The notes under the pieces were generated by a model, which was not told where the DNA came from, did no database searches, and saw only the letters and a list, made by a program, of their open reading frames with translations. Of a DNA stretch of 64,000 bases, positions 1 to 9,119 are shown piece after piece. How positions within the stretch are numbered: the stretch's first letter is position 1; every line of letters begins with the position of its first letter. Source of the DNA: Streptomyces griseus (lineage in GTDB: Bacteria > Actinomycetota > Actinomycetes > Streptomycetales > Streptomycetaceae); assembly GCF_001715295.1 (NCBI RefSeq), contig NZ_MDKB01000003.1:1009954-1073953 (forward strand), written 5' to 3'. A program made the position numbers and the translations under genes.

Positions 1-849
1 GGTGCTGATCAGCGCGCCGGCCATGATGATGCTCTGGTCGGGGACGTAGGAGGCACTGAGCTGGCCGAGGGCGACCTGCAGGGTGGGGTTCTCCTGGTTG
101 AGTGCGAGGTAGGGCCAGAAGAAGTCGTTCCAGGTCTGGACGAACGTGAGCATGCCGAGCACCATCATGGCCGGGCGGGCCACGGGGAGCACGATGCTCC
201 GGACGATCCGGAGGTTGTTCGCCCCGTCCATCCTGCCCGCCTCGATGAGCTCGTAGGGCAGGGCCTCCAGCAGGTACTGACGCATGAAGAACACGCCGAA
301 GGCGCTCACCAGGGTCGGGAAGATCACCGACTCCAGCTGACCGCCCCAGCCGATGTCGGACATCATCATGAACAGCGGGACGACGCTCAGCTGCGGGGGG
401 ATGGTCAGCGTGGCGATGACCATGGTCATCAGTACTCCGCGGCCCTTGAAGCGCATCTTGGCGAAGGCGTACCCGGCCAGGGTGCAGAAGAACAGGGTCG
501 CCGCGGTGATGCAGCAGGACACGATGAACGTGTTGAGGATGGCCGTCCCGAGGTGGGCCTGTTCCCAGGCCGCTTCGAGGTTGTCGAACAGCTTGCCGCC
601 CGGGAGGAGCGGGGGCGGCGTGTCCAGTACCTCGTCCTGGGTGCGGGAGGCGGTGACGAGCGTCCAGTACAGCGGGAACAGCGAACCGAGGCCGACGACC
701 GCCAGGGCGACGTAGGCGAAGGGTCCCGCGTGGTGTTGCCGGCCGGCGCCGGGCCTGAAGCGGGCGCGGCGCGGCGGTTCGCCGGGGCGGACCACGGTCT
801 TGGAGACGCCGCGGCGGTCCGGGGTGGTGACGGTGCTGGTGGTGGTCAT
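1..849 (-). CDS. Carbohydrate ABC transporter permease, MalG/CebG type (3' end cut by window)
   Basis: Inner-membrane permease subunit of a sugar importer. About 283 residues are visible and the C-terminus lies beyond base 1. Several hydrophobic segments are separated by short loops, and the EAA loop that docks onto the ATPase reads EAGRMDGANNLRIVRS with the expected invariant glycine region. The ATG at 849 has GGGGAG eight bases upstream and lies 15 bases after the stop of the preceding permease gene, so the two are co-transcribed and probably translationally linked. The order lipoprotein, permease, permease is that of cebEFG. No ATPase gene is visible, which is normal because Streptomyces sugar importers share MsiK. 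The substrate is inferred only from the operator upstream of the lipoprotein gene. Confidence 0.88.
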   Translation of the reverse strand, partial: MTTTSTVTTPDRRGVSKTVVRPGEPPRRARFRPGAGRQHHAGPFAYVALAVVGLGSLFPLYWTLVTASRTQDEVLDTPPPLLPGGKLFDNLEAAWEQAHLGTAILNTFIVSCCITAATLFFCTLAGYAFAKMRFKGRGVLMTMVIATLTIPPQLSVVPLFMMMSDIGWGGQLESVIFPTLVSAFGVFFMRQYLLEALPYELIEAGRMDGANNLRIVRSIVLPVARPAMMVLGMLTFVQTWNDFFWPYLALNQENPTLQVALGQLSASYVPDQSIIMAGALIST

Positions 850-864
850 GGTTATCGCTCCCCG

Positions 865-1863
865 TCAGGCCGCGGTCTTGCGCGCGTAGCGCCCGATGAG
901 CCAGTTGATCGCGGCAATGAGCAGCAGCAGGACGAGCATGGCCCAGGCGACTGCGGCGGCCGGACCGAGGTGCCCGAGGTTCCAGCCGTAGTTGTAGAGG
1001 TAGATACTGAGCGTTTCGTACTGGTGCTCGGTACCGCCCTGCGCTCCGTTGACGCCGCCCTCCAGCAGGAGGGGCTCACCGAACAGCTGCATGGAGCCGA
1101 TGGTCGAGATGACGATCGTGAAGAGGATCGTCGGCCGCAGAGCGGGAATCGTCACGTTGCGGAACTGCTGCCAGCGGGAGGCCCCGTCGATCGAGGCGGC
1201 CTCGTACAGGTCCGAAGGGACCGCCTGCATCGCGGCCAGGTAGATCAGCGTGTTGTAGCCCGTCCAGCGCCAGATGACGATGACGGCGATGGCGATGTTG
1301 GACGTCCAGTGACCGTTGACCCAGTTCGTCTCACCGGCGCCGAAGAAGCTGAGCACCCAGTTCAGCAGTCCTCCGTCCGCGCGGAACACCAGGGCGAAGA
1401 CGAGGGCCGCCGAGGCCACCGAGGTGGCGTACGGGGTGAGGATGACGGTGCGCCAGAAGGTGCTGGCACGCAGCTTGTAGTTGAGCAGGTGGGCGAGGCC
1501 CAGGGCCATCATCAGCTGCGGGACGGTCGAGATGACGCCGATGACGAAGGTGTTGGTGACCGCGGTCCAGAACTCGGAGTCCTGGAGGATCGTGCTGAAG
1601 TTCGCCCAGCCGACCCATTCCATCTGGTCGAGACCGGTCATCTCCACCCGGTGCAGGGCGATCCATCCGGTGTAGATCAGCGGGTAGAGCCCGAAGGCGC
1701 CGAAGACGAGGAAGAACGGGGCGATGTAGGCGTACGGCGACGCCTTGTCGTCGAAGCGCCACAGCCGGCTGCGCCATGCCTGGCGGGCGGGGGTCATGGG
1801 CTTCGGGGCGCGGCGGCTGGGCCGGGAGCCGTGTGCGCCCCTGGTGGGGGTCGTGGTTGCCAC
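865..1863 (-). CDS. Carbohydrate ABC transporter permease, MalF/CebF type
   Basis: Second membrane subunit of the sugar importer, about 332 residues with six predicted membrane segments. The EAA loop is EAASIDGASRWQQFRNVTIP. I place the start at the GTG at 1863, because an AAGGA sits at normal distance before it. An ATG at 1896 in the same frame would add eleven residues but has no ribosome site. The gene lies between the solute-binding lipoprotein (stop at 2033) and the second permease (start at 849), as in other Streptomyces sugar operons. The N-terminal 30 residues are basic and cytoplasmic. Confidence 0.88.
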   Translation of the reverse strand: MATTTPTRGAHGSRPSRRAPKPMTPARQAWRSRLWRFDDKASPYAYIAPFFLVFGAFGLYPLIYTGWIALHRVEMTGLDQMEWVGWANFSTILQDSEFWTAVTNTFVIGVISTVPQLMMALGLAHLLNYKLRASTFWRTVILTPYATSVASAALVFALVFRADGGLLNWVLSFFGAGETNWVNGHWTSNIAIAVIVIWRWTGYNTLIYLAAMQAVPSDLYEAASIDGASRWQQFRNVTIPALRPTILFTIVISTIGSMQLFGEPLLLEGGVNGAQGGTEHQYETLSIYLYNYGWNLGHLGPAAAVAWAMLVLLLLIAAINWLIGRYARKTAA

Positions 1864-2032
1864 AGGTGGGAGTCCTTCCCTGGGGTGTGCCGACACCGCA
1901 GGGGCAGGCCGGACCTCTGGTCAGGTCCGGCGGGGTGTCGGAAGCCGTGCACGGGGCCGGTACGGGAACCGGCACCGGTGCGGGCGGCCGGGACACCCTG
2001 GAAGGCATCCCGGCCACCCGCACCGGCGAGGG

Positions 2033-3355
2033 TCAGCCGATCACCTTGTCGATGGCCTCGACGGCGTCGTCCCAGGCCTTGTCGGGCTTGGTGCCGCGCT
2101 GCTCCATGTTGTTGATCTGGGTGGAGATGGAGTCCTTGATGATGCCGTCCTTCGGGCCGAGCACGGCCGCGGGGATGACCTGCGCCTCCTGGGCGTAGAT
2201 CTCACCGATGGGGGCGTTGTTGAAGTACTCCAGCTTGGCGCCCTTCACGTCGGCGAGCTCGTAGGCGCCCTTGTTCGACGGGAAGACACCGACCGCCTTG
2301 AAGACGGCGGCCTGCTGCTCGGGCGCGGTCAGCCACTTGACGAGCTCACCGGCCTCCTTGACGTGCTTGCCCTTGGCGGGCACGGAGAGGAACGAACCGC
2401 CCCAGTTGGCCGCGGTCTCACCGGGGGTGCGGGCGATGTCCCACTTGCCCTTGAACGCGTCACCGGCGTACGTGGAGATCTGCGCCGCCATCCACGCGGG
2501 GCAGGCCACGGTGGCGATGCTGCCCTTGCGCAGGGCCGCCTGCCACGGCGGGCTGAACTGGGCCAGGCCCTGGGTCAGCTTCTTGTCGACCGCCTCCGCG
2601 GCGAGGTTCCAGCCCGCCTTGACGCCGGCGCTCTCCTTGTAGATCGGCTTGCCGTCCTTGGAGTAGTACTGCTCCGAGTCGGAGCTGACCACGCCGTTGT
2701 ACATGGCGCTGGCGGAGTCCATGAAGAAGGTGCCCGCGGGGGCCTTCTTCTTGTACTCCTCACCGAGCTTGAGGTAGTCCTCCCAGCCGCCGGCGACCTT
2801 CGCGGCGACCGCCTCGCGGTCGGCCGGCAGACCGGCCTGCTCGAACAGGTCGCGGCGGTAGCAGATGGACATGGGGCCGATGTCGGTACCGGCGCCGATG
2901 ACCTTGCCCTCGTCGGTGCTGGCCTGCAGCGCCTTCCAGTTGACCCACTGGTCGGTGTCGACCACCTTGGCGAGGTCGACGAACGCGTCCGCCTTGGTGT
3001 CGACGAGTTCCTTGATGCGGCCGACCTCTATGCCCTGTACGTCGGCCAGTCCGCTGCCCGTGTTGAGCTGCTGGAGGAACTTGGGGTAGTAGACCTTCTC
3101 CTCGGCCGTGGTGTTTTCCTTGACCGTGATGTTCGGGTGGAGCTCGTGGTACTTCGCGAAGAGCCCCGCCTCCTTGTACCCGAACTGCCCGAAGTCGGCC
3201 ACGGTCAGGGTGATGTTCCCGTTCGCGTCGGCCTCGCCGGAGTCCGAGTCCGAGTCGCTGCAGCCGGTCAGCAGCAGGGCGGTGGCCGTGAGGCCCGTGG
3301 TAGCCATGACGGCGGCTCTGCGGCGTCGACCTGCGACGGTGCGGGTGATGCGCAT
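2033..3355 (-). CDS. Sugar-binding lipoprotein of ABC importer (CebE-like)
   Basis: Extracellular solute-binding protein of 440 residues, family 1. The N-terminus has two arginine runs (RITRTVAGRRRR), a hydrophobic stretch and the lipobox LLTGC with Cys32, so the mature protein is anchored to the outer face of the membrane. The Ser/Asp run after the cysteine is a flexible tether. It is the first gene of the operon and feeds the two permeases downstream. A perfect 16-base palindrome 134 bases upstream of its start is identical at its core to the CebR box, which suggests cellobiose or cellotriose as ligand and release of repression by that sugar. No LacI-family gene and no beta-glucosidase are visible in the window, although both usually neighbour cebEFG. 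Confidence 0.88.
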   Translation of the reverse strand: MRITRTVAGRRRRAAVMATTGLTATALLLTGCSDSDSDSGEADANGNITLTVADFGQFGYKEAGLFAKYHELHPNITVKENTTAEEKVYYPKFLQQLNTGSGLADVQGIEVGRIKELVDTKADAFVDLAKVVDTDQWVNWKALQASTDEGKVIGAGTDIGPMSICYRRDLFEQAGLPADREAVAAKVAGGWEDYLKLGEEYKKKAPAGTFFMDSASAMYNGVVSSDSEQYYSKDGKPIYKESAGVKAGWNLAAEAVDKKLTQGLAQFSPPWQAALRKGSIATVACPAWMAAQISTYAGDAFKGKWDIARTPGETAANWGGSFLSVPAKGKHVKEAGELVKWLTAPEQQAAVFKAVGVFPSNKGAYELADVKGAKLEYFNNAPIGEIYAQEAQVIPAAVLGPKDGIIKDSISTQINNMEQRGTKPDKAWDDAVEAIDKVIG

Positions 3356-3488
3356 TCCACTACTCCTTGTTCCAGGGTGGGACTGGCGTTCGATCTGCTC
3401 GGCATACGCGCTGGTGGGTGCGGGTGCCAGTGGTACGGAGAGGACATGGGCTGTGCCGTCCCCGTACGAGCGAAAAACCTCGTTCGAT

Positions 3489-3504
3489 ATGGGAGCGCTC
3501 CCAT
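3489..3504. promoter_or_regulatory. LacI-family operator, CebR-box match
   Basis: The perfect palindrome ATGGGAGCGCTCCCAT lies 134 bases upstream of the sugar-binding lipoprotein gene. Its 14-base core TGGGAGCGCTCCCA is, as I recall it, the published CebR consensus for repression of cello-oligosaccharide uptake and beta-glucosidase genes in Streptomyces. The position fits a promoter operator of the importer operon. What is seen is the palindrome; the identity of the repressor is inferred. Confidence 0.75.
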
Positions 3505-4128
3505 GCGCTGATGCCGGAAGATTGCTGCCTCAAGGGGGTGGGTGTCAAGACTTGAAGACGCTTCCGTTGCCCGAGTGTGTCCTGCAAGTCACGCGAACGT
3601 GTCCGACCGAGGTCTTGCGTTCACCGGCACGCCCTGCATGACTGGGGTACCGCCCCGCCAAAAAGCCCAGTTCAGGCGGGTGTTGGGCGAACAGACCGAC
3701 GGCCGGGCCCGAGGTAGGGCGCCTGCACGGCAGATTCCGGCGCGGCTTCTTCCGGCGGGTGGCGGTCTCGCCCTGGGCCGGAGACGCCCGCCGGAAGATG
3801 AACGGGACACGGCGGTTCGGAGGCGCACAGGGGGACCTGAGAGCCGTTCCGCGTTCTTTCCCCGAACTCCGTTCGTGAGCCGGGGGGTTCCGCCCGGCGG
3901 GCCGCGTGTCCCGGAAGCGGCCGAGGGCGCCTCGGGGCGCCCTCCGTGCGGGACTCGGGCACGGAGGACGCGGGAGCGGCGGCGAGAAGCCGGGAGCGGG
4001 GGGCCTTCGGCGTCGGGCGTCGGGCGTCGGGACGCACGGACCGCACCGCACGGAGACCGGCTGCGGGAGGCAGGGGCGCGGGACATCGCCGGCCGTCCGA
4101 TGCCCTTCTCCCGGACGGACGGCCCCTC
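3505..4128. other. Long GC-rich intergenic stretch without a supported gene
   Basis: About 620 bases between the sugar operon and the response regulator gene. Reading frames are open on both strands only because of high GC; none has a ribosome site, a plausible protein or codon bias like its neighbours. It contains a perfect hairpin at 3923-3944 (9-base stem, TCGG loop), about 185 bases beyond the response regulator stop, and a short tandem run of the heptamer GGCGTCG between about 4007 and 4030. Confidence 0.6.
3923..3944. terminator. Perfect GC-rich hairpin, possible terminator
   Basis: GAGGGCGCC, a TCGG loop, then GGCGCCCTC, with no mismatch. It has no T-tract, which is common for Streptomyces terminators. 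It lies downstream of the leftward response regulator gene (stop at 4129), but 185 bases away, so its role as that gene's terminator is only a guess. Confidence 0.4.
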
Positions 4129-4836
4129 TCAGGCGGGCTGCTCGGGCGACGCAGGCGGCTCGAGTTTCACGCCGACGCCGCGCAGGGTGTGCAGGTATCG
4201 CGGCCGGGCCGCCGTCTCGCCCAGCTTGCGGCGCAGCCAGGAGAGGTGGACGTCGATGGTCTGGTCGTCGCCGTAGGACTGCTGCCAGACCTCGGCCAGC
4301 AGGTCGCGGCGGGCGACCACGACGCCGGGGCGCCCGGCGAGGAAGGCCAGCAGATCGAACTCCCTGCGGGTCAGGTCCAGGGCGGCTCCGTCCAGTTCGG
4401 CCTGGCGGCGCAGCGGGTCGATGGAGAGCCCGCCGACCTGGAGGACGCGTGGGGGCGGCGTCCGCCCGGCGGCTCGCCGGGTGCGGCGCAGCACGGCGGC
4501 CATGCGGGCGGAGAGGTGTTCCACGGAGAACGGCTTGGTCAGGTAGTCGTCGGCGCCGCCGTTGAGCAGCCTGACGATCTCGGCCTCGTCGTCCCGCTCG
4601 GTCACGACGATGACCGGTACGTCGGTGACGGACCGCAGCATCCGGAGTACCTCGGCGCCGTCGCGGTCGGGTAGCCCGAGGTCGAGGACGACCACGTCGA
4701 AGCGGAAGTGCGCGACCTCGCGGAGGGCTTCGAAGGGGGTGCCGACACTCCGTACGGTGTGGGAGGCCGCGGTCAGGTGCCGGATGAGGGCCGACCGTAC
4801 GAACTGGTCGTCCTCGACCACGAGCACACTTGGCAT
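4129..4836 (-). CDS. OmpR/PhoB-family response regulator (orphan here)
   Basis: A 235-residue two-component response regulator. The receiver domain occupies residues 1-115, with acidic pocket E8-D9-D10, phospho-acceptor Asp52 in VVVLDLGLPD, Thr79 and Lys101 in LTKPF. A winged-helix DNA-binding domain follows (about 135-228), with the typical LTRREFDLLAFLA and TIDVHLSWLRRKLGE segments. The ATG at 4836 begins directly at MPSVLVVEDD; an upstream in-frame start at 4905 would add a tail unlike the family. No histidine kinase adjoins it within the window, so the partner must be elsewhere. The targets are unknown. All key receiver residues are present, so normal phosphorylation is expected. Confidence 0.93.
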   Translation of the reverse strand: MPSVLVVEDDQFVRSALIRHLTAASHTVRSVGTPFEALREVAHFRFDVVVLDLGLPDRDGAEVLRMLRSVTDVPVIVVTERDDEAEIVRLLNGGADDYLTKPFSVEHLSARMAAVLRRTRRAAGRTPPPRVLQVGGLSIDPLRRQAELDGAALDLTRREFDLLAFLAGRPGVVVARRDLLAEVWQQSYGDDQTIDVHLSWLRRKLGETAARPRYLHTLRGVGVKLEPPASPEQPA

Positions 4837-4917
4837 GGGCGGACCGTAACCCATCCGGAGCAACGCGGTCCCGGGATCCGCACACGCGGCCACGAGGTTG
4901 CTCACGGAGCCGGGTGG

Positions 4918-5826
4918 TCAGTCGAAGGCGCCGGGCGGCGGGCTCGGTGAGGGACGGGCGCCCTCGTCGGTGACGACGGCGGCGCCGCCCGTGAAGTCCG
5001 TGAGGGCGCGGCCGTGTTCGACCCGGCCGGGGTGCGGATCGCTCGCGACCCTGCGGGTCAGTTCGGCGACGGCGAGCGGCAGGTCCGAGGCGACCAGCAC
5101 CGCGTTGCCGAAGCGCCGGCCCCGCCAGACGGCCGGGTCTGCGGCCACGGCCAGCTCGCGGAAGAGGGACGCGGCCGTGGCGATCTGGCCCCGCAGGTGG
5201 GCGAGCGGCGGGCCGTCGGTGAGGTTGGCGGCGTACTGTCCGCCGGCCCTCAGGACGCGGCGCACCTCGGTGAGGAATTCGGCGGAGGTGAGGTGTGCGG
5301 GGGTCCGGGCTCCGTCGAACACGTCGGCGATGACGAGGTCGGCCCAGCCGTCCTGGATCCTGCCGAGCCCGGCGCGGGCGTCGGTGGAACGCACCCGTAT
5401 CCGGGCCTGCGGGTCCAGCGGGAGTTCGCGGCGGACGAACTGCACGAGGGCGGCGTCGATCTCGACGATCTGCTGGGTGGAGCGGGGACGGGCCGCAGCG
5501 ACGTAGCGGGCGAGTGTGAAGGCGCCGCCTCCCAGGTGCAGGACCTGGAGGGGGCGGCCGGGGGGCGCGGCGAGATCGATGACATGGCCGAGCCTGCGCT
5601 GGTAGGCGAACGAGAGGTACGCGGGGTCGTCGAGGTCGACGTGGGACTGCGGGGCGCCGTCCAGGAGCAGGGTCCGTGCGCGCGGCCGTTCACGGTCGGG
5701 TACGAGTTCGGCGAGGCCGCCGTCCACCGGGGTGGCGACGGGCTCCTGCTCGCGGTCGGGCCGCCTCCGGGCGCTCCCGCCCTTCGCGGATGCTCCTCGA
5801 CGTGCCACGCCCTCGTCCTCGCTCAC
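4918..5826 (-). CDS. Spermidine-synthase-like methyltransferase-fold protein
   Basis: About 302 residues with the Rossmann fold of polyamine aminopropyltransferases. Visible are VLHLGGGAFTLARYVAAARP (the glycine-rich nucleotide loop), VEIDAAL (acidic residue at the end of strand 2), STDARAGL and DLVIADVFDG. The family contains true spermidine synthases, but the many actinobacterial relatives of this length lack the full polyamine-binding set, so the substrate is unknown. I chose the GTG at 5826, since homologues begin near this point; a longer frame starts at the ATG at 5895. The acidic-proline C-terminus (PSPSPPPGAFD) looks unstructured. It probably shares a transcript with the small gene ending at 5902. 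Confidence 0.75.
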   Translation of the reverse strand: MSEDEGVARRGASAKGGSARRRPDREQEPVATPVDGGLAELVPDRERPRARTLLLDGAPQSHVDLDDPAYLSFAYQRRLGHVIDLAAPPGRPLQVLHLGGGAFTLARYVAAARPRSTQQIVEIDAALVQFVRRELPLDPQARIRVRSTDARAGLGRIQDGWADLVIADVFDGARTPAHLTSAEFLTEVRRVLRAGGQYAANLTDGPPLAHLRGQIATAASLFRELAVAADPAVWRGRRFGNAVLVASDLPLAVAELTRRVASDPHPGRVEHGRALTDFTGGAAVVTDEGARPSPSPPPGAFD

Positions 5827-5901
5827 TCGCCCACCGCTCACGGCCGGTGTCCTGGGACGGGCCCGGCGAGGCGGTAACTCCGCCCACCTGCCCATTATCG
5901 C

Positions 5902-6264
5902 TCAGCGGCAGTTGTCGGCCGCCTCGATGAGGCGGGCCGCCTGGCCGAGTGCGGCCCGGAGCGCCTCCGGGTCGGTGACCGGGGCGTCGGCACCGGGCGG
6001 CAGGAGCCAGCCGCCGCCGACGACGGGCGGCTCGGTGGGGAGGCTCAGCCCGCGGCCGTCCGTCCGCGTACAGGCGCTGCCCGGTACGTCCCATCCGTCC
6101 GCGGTGCCGGGCGGGACCAGGAAGCCGAGGGTGGCGCAGGAGCCGTCGTGGAGAACCGGGCCGACGGCCTCGTGGTCGGCGCCGCGGCGCAGGATGTCGA
6201 CGGCCTCCAGGCCCTGACGCGCCGGGACAGTCACCAGGTCGCACGGTGTTGTTTCCGGGCCCAT
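5902..6264 (-). CDS. Conserved hypothetical protein
   Basis: About 120 residues of unknown function, rich in small residues, with no signal peptide or membrane segment. Three cysteines (CDLVTV, GSCATLGF, SACTRT) could bind metal or form disulfides. The start is uncertain. The ATG at 6264 (MGPETTPC) looks right by sequence, but a TTG three codons upstream at 6273 has better spacing from GGAGGG, and the frame is open further back to 6345. It is divergent from the TPR regulator at 6517 and lies 75 bases upstream of the spermidine-synthase-like gene in the same direction. I recognise it only as a recurrent Streptomyces protein without known role. Confidence 0.6.
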   Translation of the reverse strand: MGPETTPCDLVTVPARQGLEAVDILRRGADHEAVGPVLHDGSCATLGFLVPPGTADGWDVPGSACTRTDGRGLSLPTEPPVVGGGWLLPPGADAPVTDPEALRAALGQAARLIEAADNCR

Positions 6265-6516
6265 GTGCAGCAAGGGAAATCCCTCCTCTGTCGCCGAACG
6301 GGGCCACGCCCCGTCTCGCATGGACCAACGCGCCGACGACGTCAAGGGCTACGGCGGCACGCCGCCGCAAAGGGTGGCAGTTCATGGCGGATCAGGGGCG
6401 AGATGCCCGAATTGAACACATACGCAACGTGTGCGTTCCGTCACAGCAGGTACGTTCTTGCTCCGCCGGGACAGCGGAAGCAGGCGCCCGGCTGCACACC
6501 AGAGAAGGGCCCCGCC

Positions 6517-7869
6517 ATGGTGTCGACACCGGCAGTTCCCAACCTCGCCTTCCGACGGCTGCGCGGACAGCGCTCCGCCGGGGAGTTCGCGGCAACGGTC
6601 CGCAGGGCCGCCCGCGAGATCGGGGAACACGTCGCGTGCGACGCGCGGTACATCGGGCGCGTGGAGTCCGGCGAGATCCGCTGCCCCAACTACGCGTACG
6701 AACGGGTGTTCCTTCACATGTTCCCGGGGGCCACCCTGGAGAGTCTGGGCTTCTCGGCCCGCGAGAGCGTGCGCGGCCGGAGGGCCCGCTCGGCGCCCCC
6801 TCCTCATCCCACCACGCCCCCCACGCTCCACAGTGACATCGACGAGGAGAGCGACGTGCTGCGTCGCGTGTTCATGACCAGCGGCACCGCCACGGTGGCA
6901 GCCGCGTCCCTGGGTCTCGGCGGCCCGTCCGCCGCCGCCCTGACCACCGTGCCCGCCCAGCGCCGGGTCGGCGAGGCCGAGGTGAGCGCCGTCGAGAACG
7001 CGGTGCGCCGGATCCGGCTGCTGGACGACCGGCACGGCGCGGACCGCCTCTACCGGCGCGCCTCCCAGCCGCTGCGGGCCGCCTACGCCCTGCTCGACGC
7101 CGATACGGCGGCCCGCCGCAGCACCCTGGACCGGCTGCACGCGGGCGCCGGTGAGCTGGCGATCTCGGTGGGCTGGCTGGCGCACGACTCGGGCCGCTTC
7201 GAGGACGCGCGCTCGCACTACGCGGAGGCGCTCGCGACGGCGCGGCTGGCCGGGGACGCGGCGCTCGAGGCACACGCCTTCTGCAACGTGTCGTTCCTGG
7301 CCCGGGACACCGGGCGGGCCAGGGAGGCGGTCAGGGCCGCGGAGGCCGGTCAGCGGGCGGCCCGCCCGCTCGGCTCGCCGCGGCTGACGGCCCTTCTCGC
7401 CCTGCGGGAGGCGGGCGGGCGGGCGTGGCTCGGGGACCGTACCGGGTGCGAGCAGGCCGTCGGGCGTGCGCGGACGGCGTTCGAGCAGGGGGCGCGCGCC
7501 TCGGACCCCGAGTGGATGACGTTCTTCCGGGAAGCGGAGCTGGAGATGCTCCAGGCGCAGTGCTGGTCGGCGCTGGGCGACTGGCCGAGGGCCGCACGGC
7601 ACGCCCGGCGGGCGACCCGGCTGCAGGATCCGCACTTCACGCGGAACCTCGCTCTCTACCAGGCGCAGCTCACGGGTGACCTGGCCCGCGCGGGCAGGGC
7701 CGACGAGGCCGCGGCGGCCGGGCACCAGGTGCTGGACCTGCTGGACCAGGTCCGGTCCTCGCGGATCCGCGGGATGCTGGCGAGCGCGGTGTGCGTACTG
7801 AGGCCGCGAGGCGGCCCGGAGGTGGCCGCACTGCTCAACCGGTACGACGGACTCCCGCCCGCCGGATGA
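6517..7869 (+). CDS. NsdA-like TPR regulatory protein
   Basis: A 450-residue protein. The N-terminal 80 residues resemble a divergent helix-turn-helix (FAATVRRAAREIGEHVACDARYIGRVESGEI). A hydrophobic Ala/Gly-rich segment follows at about 120-145 (FMTSGTATVAAASLGLGG), then an array of tetratricopeptide-like helices to the C-terminus. This architecture is that of the Streptomyces NsdA/NsdB group, members of which repress antibiotic production and sporulation; placing this protein there is by resemblance only. The ATG at 6517 has AGAGAAGGG eight bases upstream. It stands alone, divergent from the small gene at 5902. Partners and targets cannot be read from the sequence. Confidence 0.72.
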   Translation: MVSTPAVPNLAFRRLRGQRSAGEFAATVRRAAREIGEHVACDARYIGRVESGEIRCPNYAYERVFLHMFPGATLESLGFSARESVRGRRARSAPPPHPTTPPTLHSDIDEESDVLRRVFMTSGTATVAAASLGLGGPSAAALTTVPAQRRVGEAEVSAVENAVRRIRLLDDRHGADRLYRRASQPLRAAYALLDADTAARRSTLDRLHAGAGELAISVGWLAHDSGRFEDARSHYAEALATARLAGDAALEAHAFCNVSFLARDTGRAREAVRAAEAGQRAARPLGSPRLTALLALREAGGRAWLGDRTGCEQAVGRARTAFEQGARASDPEWMTFFREAELEMLQAQCWSALGDWPRAARHARRATRLQDPHFTRNLALYQAQLTGDLARAGRADEAAAAGHQVLDLLDQVRSSRIRGMLASAVCVLRPRGGPEVAALLNRYDGLPPAG

Positions 7870-8210
7870 CGGGCGCCCGCGCCCCCGGTCGGCACGCGCC
7901 CCGGACCGGCGGCGCCACGGCGCACGGGACCGAGCAGCACGACACGGGCGGGCACCCGCCACCGGGCCGCACGAGCGACGGTGTGAACCCGCCTGCCCCC
8001 GACGCGGCACGCGCCGCGCACCGGCCCCGGGCACACGGGAGGGCGCGCACAGGACCGCCCCGCTGCACCCGGAGCGGCGGCGCCCCGGCACGGGCCGGGC
8101 ACCCCACCACCACCGGACGCACAGGCCCGGCCCCGGTGGAGCCGACCGCCCGGCGAAGGACGGGTGCCCCGCCGCGAAGAGCCGGGCCGCCGCCCCGTCG
8201 GCCCGGCCGA
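7870..8210. other. Intergenic stretch, nothing recognised
   Basis: The 341 bases between the convergent TPR regulator and histidine phosphatase genes are extremely GC-rich and open in several frames. None has a credible start or protein character. No clear hairpin with a long perfect stem was found, although several short GC-rich stems could form. Confidence 0.5.
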
Positions 8211-8807
8211 CTACCGGTCCAGGTGGCCGGTGTCGTTCCAGCGCTCCAGGGCCGGCATCCCGTACGCCCATCCCAGCACCGACAGCGAGGTCGGCTCCAG
8301 CCGGATCCGGGCGGCGAAGGACACGTCCTCGCCGAGCCACCGCGCGCCCAGGGCACGCAGGATGTGCCCGTGGGCGAAGACCAGCACGTCCCGGTCGGCC
8401 GCACGCGCCCAGTCCACGACGGCGTCGGCCCGGGCCGCGACCTCGGCGAGGGTCTCACCGCCGGGCACCCCGTCGCGCCAGATGAGCCAGTCGGGACGGT
8501 CCGCCCTGATCTGGTCCGGGGTCAGGCCCTCGTACTCCCCGTAGTCCCACTCCATCAGCGCGTCCCACGGCTCGGCCCGCTCGCCGAATCCGGCGAGTGC
8601 GCACGTCTCGGCCGCCCGGACGAGCGGACTGGTCCGCACCTCCACCCCGGGCAAGCCCGCCCAGGGCTGCCGGTGCAGCCGCTCCCCGAGCAGCTCGGCG
8701 CCTTCGCGACCGGCGTCCAGGAGGGGGATGTCGGTCCTGCCGGTGTGATTGCCCTGGACCGACCACTGGGTCTGGCCGTGCCGGGCGAGCAGGATTCGCG
8801 GTGCCAT
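8211..8807 (-). CDS. Histidine phosphatase family protein (phosphoglycerate-mutase-like)
   Basis: A 198-residue cytoplasmic phosphatase. The catalytic motif LLARHGQT lies at residues 5-12, with His9 as phospho-acceptor. EWDYGEYEG supplies the acid/base glutamate, and VFAHGHILRAL near the C-terminus supplies the second active-site histidine. The family hydrolyses small phosphate esters, and this length fits the broad-specificity acid phosphatase/GpmB-like branch, so the substrate is open. The ATG at 8807 is preceded by AGGGAGAG at six bases. Upstream in-frame codons lack a ribosome site. It is divergent from the PAP2 gene at 9120. Confidence 0.9.
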   Translation of the reverse strand: MAPRILLARHGQTQWSVQGNHTGRTDIPLLDAGREGAELLGERLHRQPWAGLPGVEVRTSPLVRAAETCALAGFGERAEPWDALMEWDYGEYEGLTPDQIRADRPDWLIWRDGVPGGETLAEVAARADAVVDWARAADRDVLVFAHGHILRALGARWLGEDVSFAARIRLEPTSLSVLGWAYGMPALERWNDTGHLDR

Positions 8808-9119
8808 GACGGCTCTCCCTGAAAAATACTGAGATCCGAAGATCCGGGGACCCTGGGATCTGACGGGTCCGGGACAGCGGTGTCCGGGACGGCGAGGGGC
8901 GGCACCGGTGACGACCGTCCTGGAAACGGCGCGGGCGAGGCCCCGGACCATCATCTCTCACCCGCCCCGGGGGCAACCCGCGGGGCGGTACGGGCGTCCC
9001 TCCCCACGCGTGACCGGCGACGTCCGCGGCCGAACGCCCCCCGGGGGGTGACAAGGCCGGCAACCGCCGTACGGTTGAACGCCCGCCGTCCACCGCACGA
9101 ACTCGGGGAGAGCAACCGG
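8808..9119. other. Divergent promoter region
   Basis: The 312 bases between the leftward phosphatase and the rightward PAP2 gene carry no gene I can support. Near the phosphatase start there is an AT-richer patch (GAAAAATACT) and an imperfect inverted repeat AGATCC (8832-8837) / GGATCT (8856-8861), with extra GATCCG copies between. These could be regulatory but match no site I know. A GGGGAG ribosome site lies about ten bases before the ATG at 9120. Confidence 0.4.

Noticed and set aside
553..3511. Long rightward frames across the sugar transporter operon
   Set aside because: They are antisense to three clear ABC-transporter genes and have Asp/Arg/Gly-rich shadow composition.
3545..4885. Long leftward and rightward reading frames across the gap before and within the response regulator gene
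   Set aside because: They overlap the well-supported receiver/winged-helix gene in other frames, are Arg/Pro/Gly-rich shadows of GC-rich DNA and lack ribosome sites.
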